DNA of 7,573 nt from Clostridia bacterium (GCA_017547995.1 JAFYNW010000174.1:1-7573); one strand, 5' to 3'. Shown: positions 1-5,676, numbered from the stretch's first letter. Numbers and translations are program-made. The notes: generated by a model not told the origin, from the letters alone.

Positions 1-174
1 TCCGTTACAGTTTACCACGAAAGCTCGAAAATTGCCGATTTGCTCTCTACCGCTCTGTTTTTATCCGACAAGGAAACAGGGCTCGAGTTGGCAGATAAGT
101 TTGATGCCGAGGTTTTGTGGATTGACAAAAACGGCAGTATGGAATACACCGACGGCTTCCCGATTGTGGAGTAG
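1..174 (+). CDS. apbE: FAD:protein FMN transferase (ApbE family), C-terminal fragment
   Basis: An open frame runs from the first base to a TAG at 172-174 and gives 57 residues; the start lies left of the window. The visible part reads as the end of an ApbE protein: a 'SVTVYHES' strand, then 'ADLLSTALFLSD' (the conserved aD.l.Talf segment near the ApbE C-terminus), a helix 'GLELADKF', a strand ending in 'WIDKNG', and a final 'YTDGF'. ApbE enzymes attach FMN from FAD to a Thr/Ser of exported or membrane redox proteins such as RnfG/RnfD or NqrB/NqrC. The Mg/FAD site and any lipoprotein signal would be in the missing part. I see no FMN-acceptor protein in this window, so its target must lie elsewhere. 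The family call rests on this short tail and is likely but not certain. Confidence 0.75.
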   Translation, partial: SVTVYHESSKIADLLSTALFLSDKETGLELADKFDAEVLWIDKNGSMEYTDGFPIVE

Positions 175-180
175 ATTTAA

Positions 181-256
181 TCGGGAGCGGCAAGCAGCTC
201 CCCTACACGGATTGTGCAAATCGCGGGAGGTTCTTCGGCTTTGCCTCAGAATGACA
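181..256 (+). repeat. Modular intergenic repeat, copy A
   Basis: Seven bases after the apbE stop begins a GC-rich segment. Its first 20 bases (181-200) are identical to 1215-1234, and its last 56 (201-256) match 1268-1323 at 48 positions without a gap. It opens with a hairpin: GGGAGC at 183-188 pairs with GCTCCC at 197-202. It continues through CCCTAC (201-206) to the tail CTCAGAATGACA (245-256). It has no plausible coding content; small open frames across it have no ribosome binding site. It sits between the apbE stop and the terminator, so it would be transcribed as the 3' untranslated region of apbE. Confidence 0.7.
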
Positions 257-277
257 GATAAATTTAAGAACGGTTAT

Positions 278-306
278 GGCGGGACGTCGAGGGCGCCATC
301 CCCTAC
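278..306 (+). repeat. Second GC-rich module beside copy A
   Basis: This short GC-rich segment lies in AT-rich flanks. It carries two six-base palindromes, GACGTC (283-288) and GGCGCC (292-297), and ends in CCCTAC (301-306), the same ending as the module at 181-206. It appears to be another unit of the same kind of mosaic intergenic element. Only the ending recurs elsewhere in the window, so treating it as a repeat is partly inference. Confidence 0.35.
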
Positions 307-317
307 ATTTTTTCAGT

Positions 318-348
318 AAAAAACCACCCGTGTAGGGTGGCTTTTTTT
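318..348. terminator. Bidirectional intrinsic terminator between apbE and the flavodoxin-rubredoxin gene
   Basis: CCACCC (324-329) pairs with GGGTGG (335-340) around a five-base loop. The stem is flanked by six A on the left (318-323) and seven T on the right (342-348). It therefore gives a stem plus U-run in both directions and can end apbE transcripts from the left and flavodoxin-rubredoxin transcripts from the right. That gene's stop codon begins two bases further on, at 350. Confidence 0.85.
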
Positions 349-349
349 A

Positions 350-994
350 TTAGTCAACTTTTCTGAACTTGCTTGATGGGACGCCGCAGAGTGGGCACTT
401 TTCAGGTGGATTTTCACCTTCGTGTACGTAACCGCAGACCGAGCAGACCCACTTTGTATCGCTCTTTGGAGCTTCTTCAACAACCTCGTTGAACTCGTCG
501 CTTTCGAGAAGCTTTTCGATTTCGAGAGCAACCTGCTCTGCCTTATTGAGGTCGAGCTGACCCATATCCTTGATTTCCATACCTGTCAGCTGACTGAACT
601 TATCGAGGAGTGCTCTTTCTTCAGGGAAGAGAGTTTCGACTCTGAGCTGGCCGTTGACGAAGAACTTATTGAAGGTCTTGGATGGGTTATTGTCATAGAT
701 TTCCTGAGCAACGATTGGGAATTCCTTTTCGGAGAAAAGACCTTCGCCCACGAGGATGACGTTCTTTGTCTTGAGCTGGTCCTTCACTCTGCTGAGGTAA
801 AGCTTAGTGAGCTGAGCTGTATAAGGGCCTCTGAAGTTGAAAACGAGAATCACTGTATTGATTTCTCTTAAGTCTTCTGCTTCAAAAGGAGTGTCGACGT
901 TGATGCACTTGCAGTTAATTTTGTCTGCGATAGTCTGAGCAACCTTCTTTGCGCTGCCGTGGAATGTTTCATAAGTTACGATAGCCTTCTTCAT
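350..994 (-). CDS. Flavodoxin-rubredoxin fusion protein
   Basis: This 214-residue soluble protein has no signal peptide or membrane segment. Residues 1-160 form a flavodoxin fold of the short HemG/flavodoxin_5 type: strand 'KKAIVTYET', then the FMN-phosphate loop region 'FHGSAKKVA' (11-19), then 'TVILVFNFRGPYTAQL' (47-62) and 'NVILVGEG' (78-85). An acidic linker (about 163-180) leads to a rubredoxin domain with C184-x2-C187 and C200-x2-C203. The 12-residue spacing and 'CGYVHEGENPPEKCPLCG' are typical of the rubredoxin tail of rubrerythrins. The protein should bind one FMN and one Fe(Cys)4 iron and act as a one- or two-electron carrier. Unlike NorV-type flavorubredoxins it has no metallo-beta-lactamase diiron domain. 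The ATG at 992-994 has AGGAGG (1002-1007) seven bases upstream. It is a separate unit from the hydrogenase operon, with its own promoter and terminator. Its donor and acceptor are unknown; redox-stress defence or hydrogenase-linked electron flow are guesses from context. Confidence 0.88.
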   Translation of the reverse strand: MKKAIVTYETFHGSAKKVAQTIADKINCKCINVDTPFEAEDLREINTVILVFNFRGPYTAQLTKLYLSRVKDQLKTKNVILVGEGLFSEKEFPIVAQEIYDNNPSKTFNKFFVNGQLRVETLFPEERALLDKFSQLTGMEIKDMGQLDLNKAEQVALEIEKLLESDEFNEVVEEAPKSDTKWVCSVCGYVHEGENPPEKCPLCGVPSSKFRKVD

Positions 995-1042
995 AATACT
1001 TCCTCCTGTATATATCTTTAATGTATACTAATTTAATCTACG

Positions 1043-1076
1043 ATTATAATATATCACAGACTTCCAGAATTTGCAA
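1043..1076 (-). promoter_or_regulatory. Sigma-A-type promoter of the flavodoxin-rubredoxin gene
   Basis: Read on the minus strand, TTGCAA (1071-1076) is followed after 17 bases by TATATT (1048-1053), which overlaps a perfect TATAAT (1043-1048). With the first -10 box the transcript would start near 1041, about 45 bases before the ATG. An imperfect palindrome, TAATC-tac-GATTA (1034-1046), lies on the expected start site and could be an operator. Confidence 0.6.
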
Positions 1077-1173
1077 GAGTAATTTATACCAAAATTGTAG
1101 ATTTTATTTTGTGCATTTTTTATATGAGGAGTGTGAGGCTGACGTATGCACAAAGATTGGTTGCGTCTCATCC

Positions 1174-1194
1174 ACTGCATAGCAGTTCCCCTAC
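1174..1194 (+). repeat. Short hairpin module ending in CCCTAC
   Basis: ACTGC (1174-1178) and GCAGT (1182-1186) form a five-base stem, followed by CCCTAC at 1189-1194. The arrangement, a hairpin then CCCTAC, mirrors the units at 181-206 and 1250-1273, so this may be the first unit of the downstream repeat block. The rest of the stretch from about 1080 to 1173 is AT-rich, and I see nothing recognisable in it. Confidence 0.3.
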
Positions 1195-1214
1195 GTTTTT
1201 CACAAATAATTTTT

Positions 1215-1323
1215 TCGGGAGCGGCAAGCAGCTCTCCCAGAATTTCTTCGGCGGGAGCAAGCCCCCGCCCTACACAGCTTGTGCAGATCGCAGGAGATTC
1301 TTCGTCTTCGACTCAGAATGACA
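1215..1323 (+). repeat. Modular intergenic repeat, copy B
   Basis: This is the longer relative of copy A. It starts with the same 20 bases (1215-1234), here folding as GGGAG (1217-1221) against CTCCC (1233-1238 region, with one extra T). It then carries 33 extra bases (1235-1267) holding a second hairpin, GGCGGG (1250-1255) with CCCGCC (1264-1269). It rejoins the shared 56-base part at 1268-1323, ending in CTCAGAATGACA. The extra part contains TTCTTCGG, which also occurs in the shared part of copy A, so it may have arisen by internal duplication or exchange of units. It lies downstream of hydA, beyond the hydA terminator, and upstream of the flavodoxin-rubredoxin promoter. It has no credible coding potential. 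Confidence 0.7.
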
Positions 1324-1358
1324 TACAGAATAGAGAGTGTTCGGAGCGTAGTTATAAT

Positions 1359-1388
1359 AAAAAAGCCACCCTGTATAGAGTGGCTTTT
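1359..1388 (-). terminator. Intrinsic terminator of the hydCBA operon
   Basis: AAAAGCCAC (1361-1369) pairs with GTGGCTTTT (1380-1388). On the minus strand the hairpin is followed by a run of six T (complement of 1359-1364). It starts about ten bases past the hydA stop and should end the hydrogenase transcript. Its sequence (AAAAAAGCCACCCT...) closely resembles the reverse complement of the terminator at 318-348. Confidence 0.8.
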
Positions 1389-1398
1389 GATATGTATC

Positions 1399-3099
1399 TT
1401 ACTTGATTCTCTTGTCAACGTAAGTTCTGTGGAGCAATTCGTGAACCTTGCCCTTGAGAACACCTGAATAGAGACCTGCGAGTGTTGGGTTTTCTTCAGA
1501 GTGCTTGAGGATGCTCATCTTGTCTGCCTGATAGAGACCTTCACCGCGCTTCTTCTTCATAGCGAGTGTGCCGACAGGCTGACCTGCACCGGATACGCAA
1601 CCGCCAGGACAAGCCATAACTTCAACGAAGTGATAGAAACGCTTGCCTTCCTGCATTTCCTTGATGAGCTTTTCAGCATTTGCAAGACCGGAAACAACAG
1701 CAATCCTGATGACTGTTTCGCCAACTTCAACCTCTGTTTCCTTGATACCTTCGAAGCCGCGGACACCCTTATATTCAAGGATGCGGAGAGCCGCATTGGA
1801 CTTATCTTCAGAAACACGTCTGATAACAGCTTCTGTAACGCCGCCTGTTACGCCGAAGATAACGCCTGCGCCCGAGCCGATGCCGAATGGCTGATCGACA
1901 ACCTGTGGGTCGAGCTCATTGAAGACGATACCTGCTTCCTTGATCATCTGACCAAGCTCCTGAGTTGTGAGAACGAAGTCTGTTGCAGGACCCTGTTCAT
2001 CGTTGAACTCAGCGCGCTTTGCTTCGGATTTCTTGGCTGTACATGGCATAATAGCAACGGAGATAATCTTCTTGCCTGTATTCTTATACTGTTCCTTGAG
2101 AACTGCACCGAACATCTGCATTGGAGAACGGCATGTGGAGAGATGAGCGAGAAGCTCAGGATGCTTTTCTTCAGCATACTTTACCCATGCAGGGCAGCAG
2201 GATGTGAAGAGAGGAAGCTTTTCAGGATTTTCAAGGCGTGTGAGGAATTCGTTTGTTTCTTCGAGAACTGTAAGGTCAGCACCTGTGATTGTATCGAATA
2301 CCTTGTTGAAGCCGAGACGTCTGAGGGCAGAAACAACCTTACCCATAACGTCTTCGCCGCCCTTCATGCCGAACATCTGGCCGATACCGACACGAACGGC
2401 AGGAGCAACCTGAACAACAACCTCGTTATTTGGGTCGGAGAGAGCATCCCAGACCGCTGCAACGTCATTCTTGATTGTGATAGCACCTGTTGGACATACA
2501 GCCGCACACTGACCGCAGCCTACGCAGCTTGTTGTGCTGATAGGTTCGCCGAATGCAGGTGTAACCTTCATCTTGGAGCCACGGCCTGCAAAGTCGATAG
2601 CGCCAACTGCCATAACTTCATCACATACGCGTACGCAGTCGCCGCAGAGGATACACTTACTCATATCTCTTGTGATGGATGCGGAGGAATCGTCGATTTC
2701 AGGCACTGTCTTGGAGTTTTCGAAGCGGACGTGGCTTACACCATAGCGACGTGCAAGCTCCTGAAGCTTACAAGTACCGTTCTGGTTACACGTTGTACAG
2801 TCACGGCAATGGGAAGAAAGAAGAAGCTCGAGAATCATCTTTCTGTACTTTCTTACCTTTGGTGTATTTGTCCAGATTTCCATACCATCGCGTGGCACGG
2901 AGGAGCAGGAAGCTTCGATGTCGCCCCATTTATTTTCAACTACGCACATACGGCAGGCGCCATAAGTGGAAAGCTCGGAGTGATAGCAGAACGTTGGAAG
3001 GTCGATACCGGCCTTGCGGATGACTTCCAGAATATTTTTTTCGTTTTCAATAAGGACGGGCATACCGTCAATCATCATTGTCTTTGGCTTAGCACACAT
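1399..3099 (-). CDS. hydA: [FeFe]-hydrogenase catalytic subunit HydA of the NADH-dependent, electron-bifurcating type
   Basis: This 566-residue cytosolic subunit makes or uses H2 at an H-cluster. Domains in order: a plant-type [2Fe-2S] domain (C38, C49, C52, C65); a His-Cys3 [4Fe-4S] site (H97, C101, C104, C110); two [4Fe-4S] sites of ferredoxin type (C149/C152/C155/C159 and C192/C195/C198/C202); then the H-cluster domain. Its three signatures are TSCCPAW (C301, C302), MPCTAKKSE (C353) and MACPGGCVSGAGQP (C497, C501). By comparison with Clostridium pasteurianus CpI, C302, C353, C497 and C501 are the H-cluster ligands. C301, E281, E284, S321 and R288 match its proton path, so the enzyme looks active. 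The third signature has GAGQP where many relatives have GGGQP. It ends in the usual small-subunit-like tail, with no extra C-terminal [2Fe-2S] domain such as that of the Thermotoga maritima HydA. The ATG at 3097-3099 has AAAGGAGG (3109-3116) nine bases upstream, inside the last codons of hydB. Last gene of the operon; the maturases are not here. Confidence 0.96.
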   Translation of the reverse strand: MCAKPKTMMIDGMPVLIENEKNILEVIRKAGIDLPTFCYHSELSTYGACRMCVVENKWGDIEASCSSVPRDGMEIWTNTPKVRKYRKMILELLLSSHCRDCTTCNQNGTCKLQELARRYGVSHVRFENSKTVPEIDDSSASITRDMSKCILCGDCVRVCDEVMAVGAIDFAGRGSKMKVTPAFGEPISTTSCVGCGQCAAVCPTGAITIKNDVAAVWDALSDPNNEVVVQVAPAVRVGIGQMFGMKGGEDVMGKVVSALRRLGFNKVFDTITGADLTVLEETNEFLTRLENPEKLPLFTSCCPAWVKYAEEKHPELLAHLSTCRSPMQMFGAVLKEQYKNTGKKIISVAIMPCTAKKSEAKRAEFNDEQGPATDFVLTTQELGQMIKEAGIVFNELDPQVVDQPFGIGSGAGVIFGVTGGVTEAVIRRVSEDKSNAALRILEYKGVRGFEGIKETEVEVGETVIRIAVVSGLANAEKLIKEMQEGKRFYHFVEVMACPGGCVSGAGQPVGTLAMKKKRGEGLYQADKMSILKHSEENPTLAGLYSGVLKGKVHELLHRTYVDKRIK

Positions 3100-3103
3100 A
3101 TTC

Positions 3104-4975
3104 TTAAGCCTCCTTTATAGCCTTGAACGGACAGCCATCGAGACAAGCGCCGCACTTGATACACTTATTCTGATCGATAACAAATGGCTTCTTGATTTCG
3201 CCTGTGATAGCACCAACAGGACAGTTTCTTGCACACTTGGAACAGCCCTTACAGAGTTCTGGGTCGATGACAATCTTCTTGAGGGCTGTGCAGGTCTTTG
3301 TCTTGCAGACCTTGTCAACGATGTGTTCCATATATTCTTCGCGGAAGTTCTTGATTGTGGAGACAACAGGGAAAGCCGCTGTCTTGCCGAGACCGCAGAG
3401 AGCTGTGGAAGAAATTGTGTCAGCAAGCTCGAGGAGAAGATCGATATCTTCAGGAACGCCCTTGCCTGCTACGATACGTTCGAGGATTTCAAGCATACGC
3501 TTTGTGCCTTCGCGACATGGAACGCACTTACCGCATGATTCGTTCTGTGTGAAGTTCATGAAGAAGCGTGCAACTTCGACCATACAAGTGTCTTCGTCCA
3601 TAACAACGAGACCGCCCGAGCCGATCATTGCGCCAACCTTCTTGAGAGAGTCGAAGTCGAGAGCGAGCTCAAGATTGTTTTCGATGAGACAGCCGCCGGA
3701 TGGACCGCCAATCTGAACAGCCTTGAATTCCTTGCCGCCACGGATACCGCCGCCGATGTCATAGATAACCTCGCGGAGCTTTGTACCCATTGGGACTTCG
3801 ATAAGACCTGTATTTACAACGTTACCTGTGAGAGCGAAGGCCTTTGTACCAGGGCTCTTTTCAGGGCCGATGGACTTATACCAGTTTGCGCCCTTTACGA
3901 TGATAGGAGCAACGTTTGCGTAAGTTTCAACGTTATTGAGAACAGTAGGCTTTGCGAAGAGGCCCTTTTCAACTGTTCTTGGTGGCTTTACACGTGGCAT
4001 ACCTCTCTGGCCTTCGATGGATGCTGTAAGAGCAGAGCCTTCGCCGCATACGAATGCGCCTGCACCTCTGTTGATGTGCATATCGAAGGAGAAGTCTGTG
4101 CCGAGAATGTTCTTGCCGAGGATACCTGCTTCGTACATCTGGTCGATAGCCGCTCTCAGTCTTTCGATAGCGAGTGGATATTCAGCACGTACGTAGATAT
4201 AGCCTTCCTGAGCACCGCAGGCAATACCTGCAATCATCATGCCTTCAAGCATTCTGTGAGGGTCGCCTTCCATGATGGAACGGTCCATAAACGCACCCGG
4301 GTCACCTTCGTCACCGTTACATACGATGTACTTTGTGCCTTCAGGCTGATTATATACCTGACGCCACTTCTTGCCTGTAGGGAAGCCACCGCCGCCACGG
4401 CCGCGGAGGTTGGAAAGCTCGATTTCCTGGATGATTTCTTCTCTTGTCATATCAAAGAGTGCCTTTTCGAGAGCCTTATAGCCGCCCGCTGCAAAATACT
4501 CGTTGATAGAAGTTGCGTCGATATGACCGCAATGTTCAAGAGCAAGACGTGTCTGCTTCTTATAGAATGGAATTTCTTCCTGTTCCTTATAGAGCACGCC
4601 GTTCTGTCTATAGCCGAGGCGTTCGATGTATTCGCCGCCGATAATTGTCTTTTCTACGATTTCTTCGCAGTCCTCAGCCTTTACCTTAACGTAAAGCCAG
4701 CCGTGAGGCTCGATGCGGACAAGTGGGCCCATTTCACAGAAGCCGTGACAACCACTCTTCTTGAGGCCTACAACGTCGCCGTGAGGGTCTTTTTCAAGCT
4801 CGACAGAGCAGTTTACGCCCTTTTCGTCCATGATGCGCTTGAGCTCAGCATAGATGTTGAGTGCACCGCCTGCCATACAGCCTGTACCGCAGCAAACGAG
4901 AATCTTTCTCTCGTGACCTGCAGCTGCTTCATATATTCTTCTGATGTCGATAAGATCCTGTCTGTTTTTAAGCAT
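3104..4975 (-). CDS. hydB: NADH-binding flavoprotein subunit HydB (NuoF-like) of the trimeric hydrogenase
   Basis: This subunit oxidises or reduces NAD(H) on FMN and passes electrons to the Fe-S chain of HydA. Numbering from the ATG at 4973-4975 (623 residues): an N-terminal thioredoxin-like [2Fe-2S] domain (C28 or C29, C33, C76, C80); a NuoF core with the glycine-rich NADH/FMN motif RGRGGGGFPTGKKW (191-204), NGDEGDPGA (about 220-228) and GAGAFVCGEGSAL (about 304-316); a [4Fe-4S] site CGKCVPCREG (C481, C484, C487, and C527); and a C-terminal 2[4Fe-4S] ferredoxin domain (C575/C578/C581/C585 and C605/C608/C611/C615). This architecture is that of HydB in HydABC enzymes, not of respiratory NuoF. 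An upstream in-frame GTG at 4984 would add three residues, but it is part of the AGAGGTG ribosome binding site for the ATG, so I prefer the ATG. The start overlaps the end of hydC by eight bases, suggesting translational coupling. It ends four bases before hydA. Confidence 0.95.
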   Translation of the reverse strand: MLKNRQDLIDIRRIYEAAAGHERKILVCCGTGCMAGGALNIYAELKRIMDEKGVNCSVELEKDPHGDVVGLKKSGCHGFCEMGPLVRIEPHGWLYVKVKAEDCEEIVEKTIIGGEYIERLGYRQNGVLYKEQEEIPFYKKQTRLALEHCGHIDATSINEYFAAGGYKALEKALFDMTREEIIQEIELSNLRGRGGGGFPTGKKWRQVYNQPEGTKYIVCNGDEGDPGAFMDRSIMEGDPHRMLEGMMIAGIACGAQEGYIYVRAEYPLAIERLRAAIDQMYEAGILGKNILGTDFSFDMHINRGAGAFVCGEGSALTASIEGQRGMPRVKPPRTVEKGLFAKPTVLNNVETYANVAPIIVKGANWYKSIGPEKSPGTKAFALTGNVVNTGLIEVPMGTKLREVIYDIGGGIRGGKEFKAVQIGGPSGGCLIENNLELALDFDSLKKVGAMIGSGGLVVMDEDTCMVEVARFFMNFTQNESCGKCVPCREGTKRMLEILERIVAGKGVPEDIDLLLELADTISSTALCGLGKTAAFPVVSTIKNFREEYMEHIVDKVCKTKTCTALKKIVIDPELCKGCSKCARNCPVGAITGEIKKPFVIDQNKCIKCGACLDGCPFKAIKEA

Positions 4976-5447
4976 TTTCTTCACCTCTCAGCTGGTCGAT
5001 GATAGCCTGAGCCTTTTCAACAGTCATTGTAGGATGAACGTGGTCGTTTACAACGATAGCCGGTGCAAGACCGCAAGCGCCAAGACAAGATACTGTTTCC
5101 ACGGTGAACAGACCGTCGTCTGACGTGTGCTTTGTGCCGGAAAGACCAAGTTCCTTTCTGAAATGTTCAAGGATAGGCACGGACTTACGTACGTGACATG
5201 CTGTACCGTCGCAAATCTTGATGACGTACTTACCCTTTGGCTCAAGGGAGAAGTTTTCATAGAACGTTGCAACGGAATAGAGCTTTGCACAGCTTATACC
5301 AAGCTTGTCTGCGACATACTGGAAGGATTCCTTTGGAATATAGCGATATTCTTCCTGGATATCCTGCAGAATCGCAATAGTCTTAGCCTGAGAGTAATCA
5401 TTCTGCTCGAGAATTTTGTCGATAACGCCAAAGTCTACTGTATTCAT
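4968..5447 (-). CDS. hydC: [2Fe-2S] thioredoxin-like subunit HydC (NuoE-like) of the trimeric hydrogenase
   Basis: This 159-residue subunit is of the NuoE/24-kDa family. A helical N-terminal region (about 5-65, including 'YRYIPKESFQYVADKLGIS' and 'YSVATFYENF') precedes a thioredoxin-like domain. That domain has the four ligands of one [2Fe-2S] cluster in the NuoE pattern: C79-x4-C84 ('CDGTACHVR') and C121-x3-C125 ('CLGACGLAPA'). Its length is normal for the family. In HydABC enzymes it packs on HydB near the FMN. It is the first gene of the operon; the ATG at 5445-5447 has GGAGG (5452-5456) only four bases upstream, a little closer than for the neighbouring genes. Its stop lies inside the start of hydB. 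No kinase- or phosphatase-like gene is inserted between hydC and hydB, as occurs in some clostridial versions of this cluster. Confidence 0.95.
   Translation of the reverse strand: MNTVDFGVIDKILEQNDYSQAKTIAILQDIQEEYRYIPKESFQYVADKLGISCAKLYSVATFYENFSLEPKGKYVIKICDGTACHVRKSVPILEHFRKELGLSGTKHTSDDGLFTVETVSCLGACGLAPAIVVNDHVHPTMTVEKAQAIIDQLRGEENA
4976..4988 (-). promoter_or_regulatory. Ribosome binding site that decides the hydB start
   Basis: On the minus strand AGAGGTG (4982-4988) stands six bases before the ATG at 4973-4975. The GTG inside it is in frame and could be taken for the start, but nothing resembling a ribosome binding site lies at a suitable distance before that GTG. The site is within the 3' end of hydC, so ribosomes finishing hydC could restart on hydB. 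Confidence 0.65.
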
Positions 5448-5490
5448 AATACCTCCGCCATTCGTTAGTTTTTTATCATAACCTTATTCT

Positions 5491-5519
5491 ATTATACACC
5501 TTTTGTAATTCAATTTCAA
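5491..5519 (-). promoter_or_regulatory. Near-consensus sigma-A promoter of the hydCBA operon
   Basis: On the minus strand TTGAAA (5514-5519) is separated by exactly 17 bases from TATAAT (5491-5496). The transcript should start near 5484, leaving a leader of about 37 bases before hydC. This is one base from full consensus, as expected for a strongly expressed catabolic operon. An imperfect inverted repeat, TTGTAAT-tca-ATTTCAA (5503-5519), covers the -35 box and much of the spacer. Confidence 0.8.
5503..5519. promoter_or_regulatory. Possible operator over the hydCBA -35 box
   Basis: The seven-base arms TTGTAAT (5503-5509) and ATTTCAA (5513-5519) pair at six of seven positions around a three-base centre. 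A repressor bound here would block RNA polymerase. The outer TTGT/..CAA bases recall the Rex (NADH/NAD-sensing) site, whose consensus is TTGTTAA-N4-TTAACAA, but the spacing is one base short and the inner bases differ. The repeat is seen; its role as an operator is inference. Confidence 0.3.
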
Positions 5520-5607
5520 GTAAATTTCTGCAATTTATTATTATTTTTTATATTTTTATAGATTTTTTCAATAAACAACAATTGCATATTTCTTTATAAC
5601 TTTTTAC

Positions 5608-5637
5608 TTGCTTAAATCGTGGTTTTCGTGTTACAAT
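5608..5637 (+). promoter_or_regulatory. Extended -10 promoter for the YtvI-like gene
   Basis: TTGCTT (5608-5613) and TACAAT (5632-5637) are 18 bases apart, and a TG at 5629-5630 gives the extended -10 form TGnTACAAT. The transcript would start about 30 bases before the ATG at 5677. The promoter is divergent from that of hydCBA, with about 90 AT-rich bases between the two -35 boxes (5520-5607). I saw no clear sporulation-sigma-factor pattern, but did not test this exhaustively. Confidence 0.5.
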
Positions 5638-5676
5638 TATGATATAGTATTTTTCTGCAAAAAAGGGGGGACAGAT

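Noticed and set aside
422..871. A 149-codon open frame on the plus strand
   Set aside because: Antisense shadow of the flavodoxin-rubredoxin gene, with no initiation signals.
1043..1058. PerR or Fur box at the flavodoxin-rubredoxin promoter
   Set aside because: Only the first half (TTATAAT) fits the consensus; the second half does not.
181..1323. CRISPR array
   Set aside because: Only two diverged copies about one kilobase apart, with a whole gene between them and no regular spacers.
1109..1467. Several small open frames on both strands across the intergenic repeat
   Set aside because: They read through the repeat units, overlap one another in several frames, and lack ribosome binding sites; the repeat explains the sequence.
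1501..3120. A 539-codon open frame on the plus strand
   Set aside because: It lies wholly antisense to hydA, has no ribosome binding site, and its translation is cysteine-rich, as expected from the complement of this gene's biased codons. hydA has full family signatures.
4076..5002. A 308-codon open frame on the plus strand
   Set aside because: Antisense shadow of hydB; no promoter, ribosome binding site or recognisable domain.
5473..5481. Perfect short palindrome TTATCATAA in the hydC leader
   Set aside because: Nine bases in strongly AT-rich DNA are expected by chance; no second copy or match to a known operator.
5608..5676. A 23-residue N-terminal extension of the YtvI-like protein from a TTG codon
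   Set aside because: The TTG coincides with the -35 box and the stretch contains the -10 box and the ribosome binding site of the ATG at 5677.
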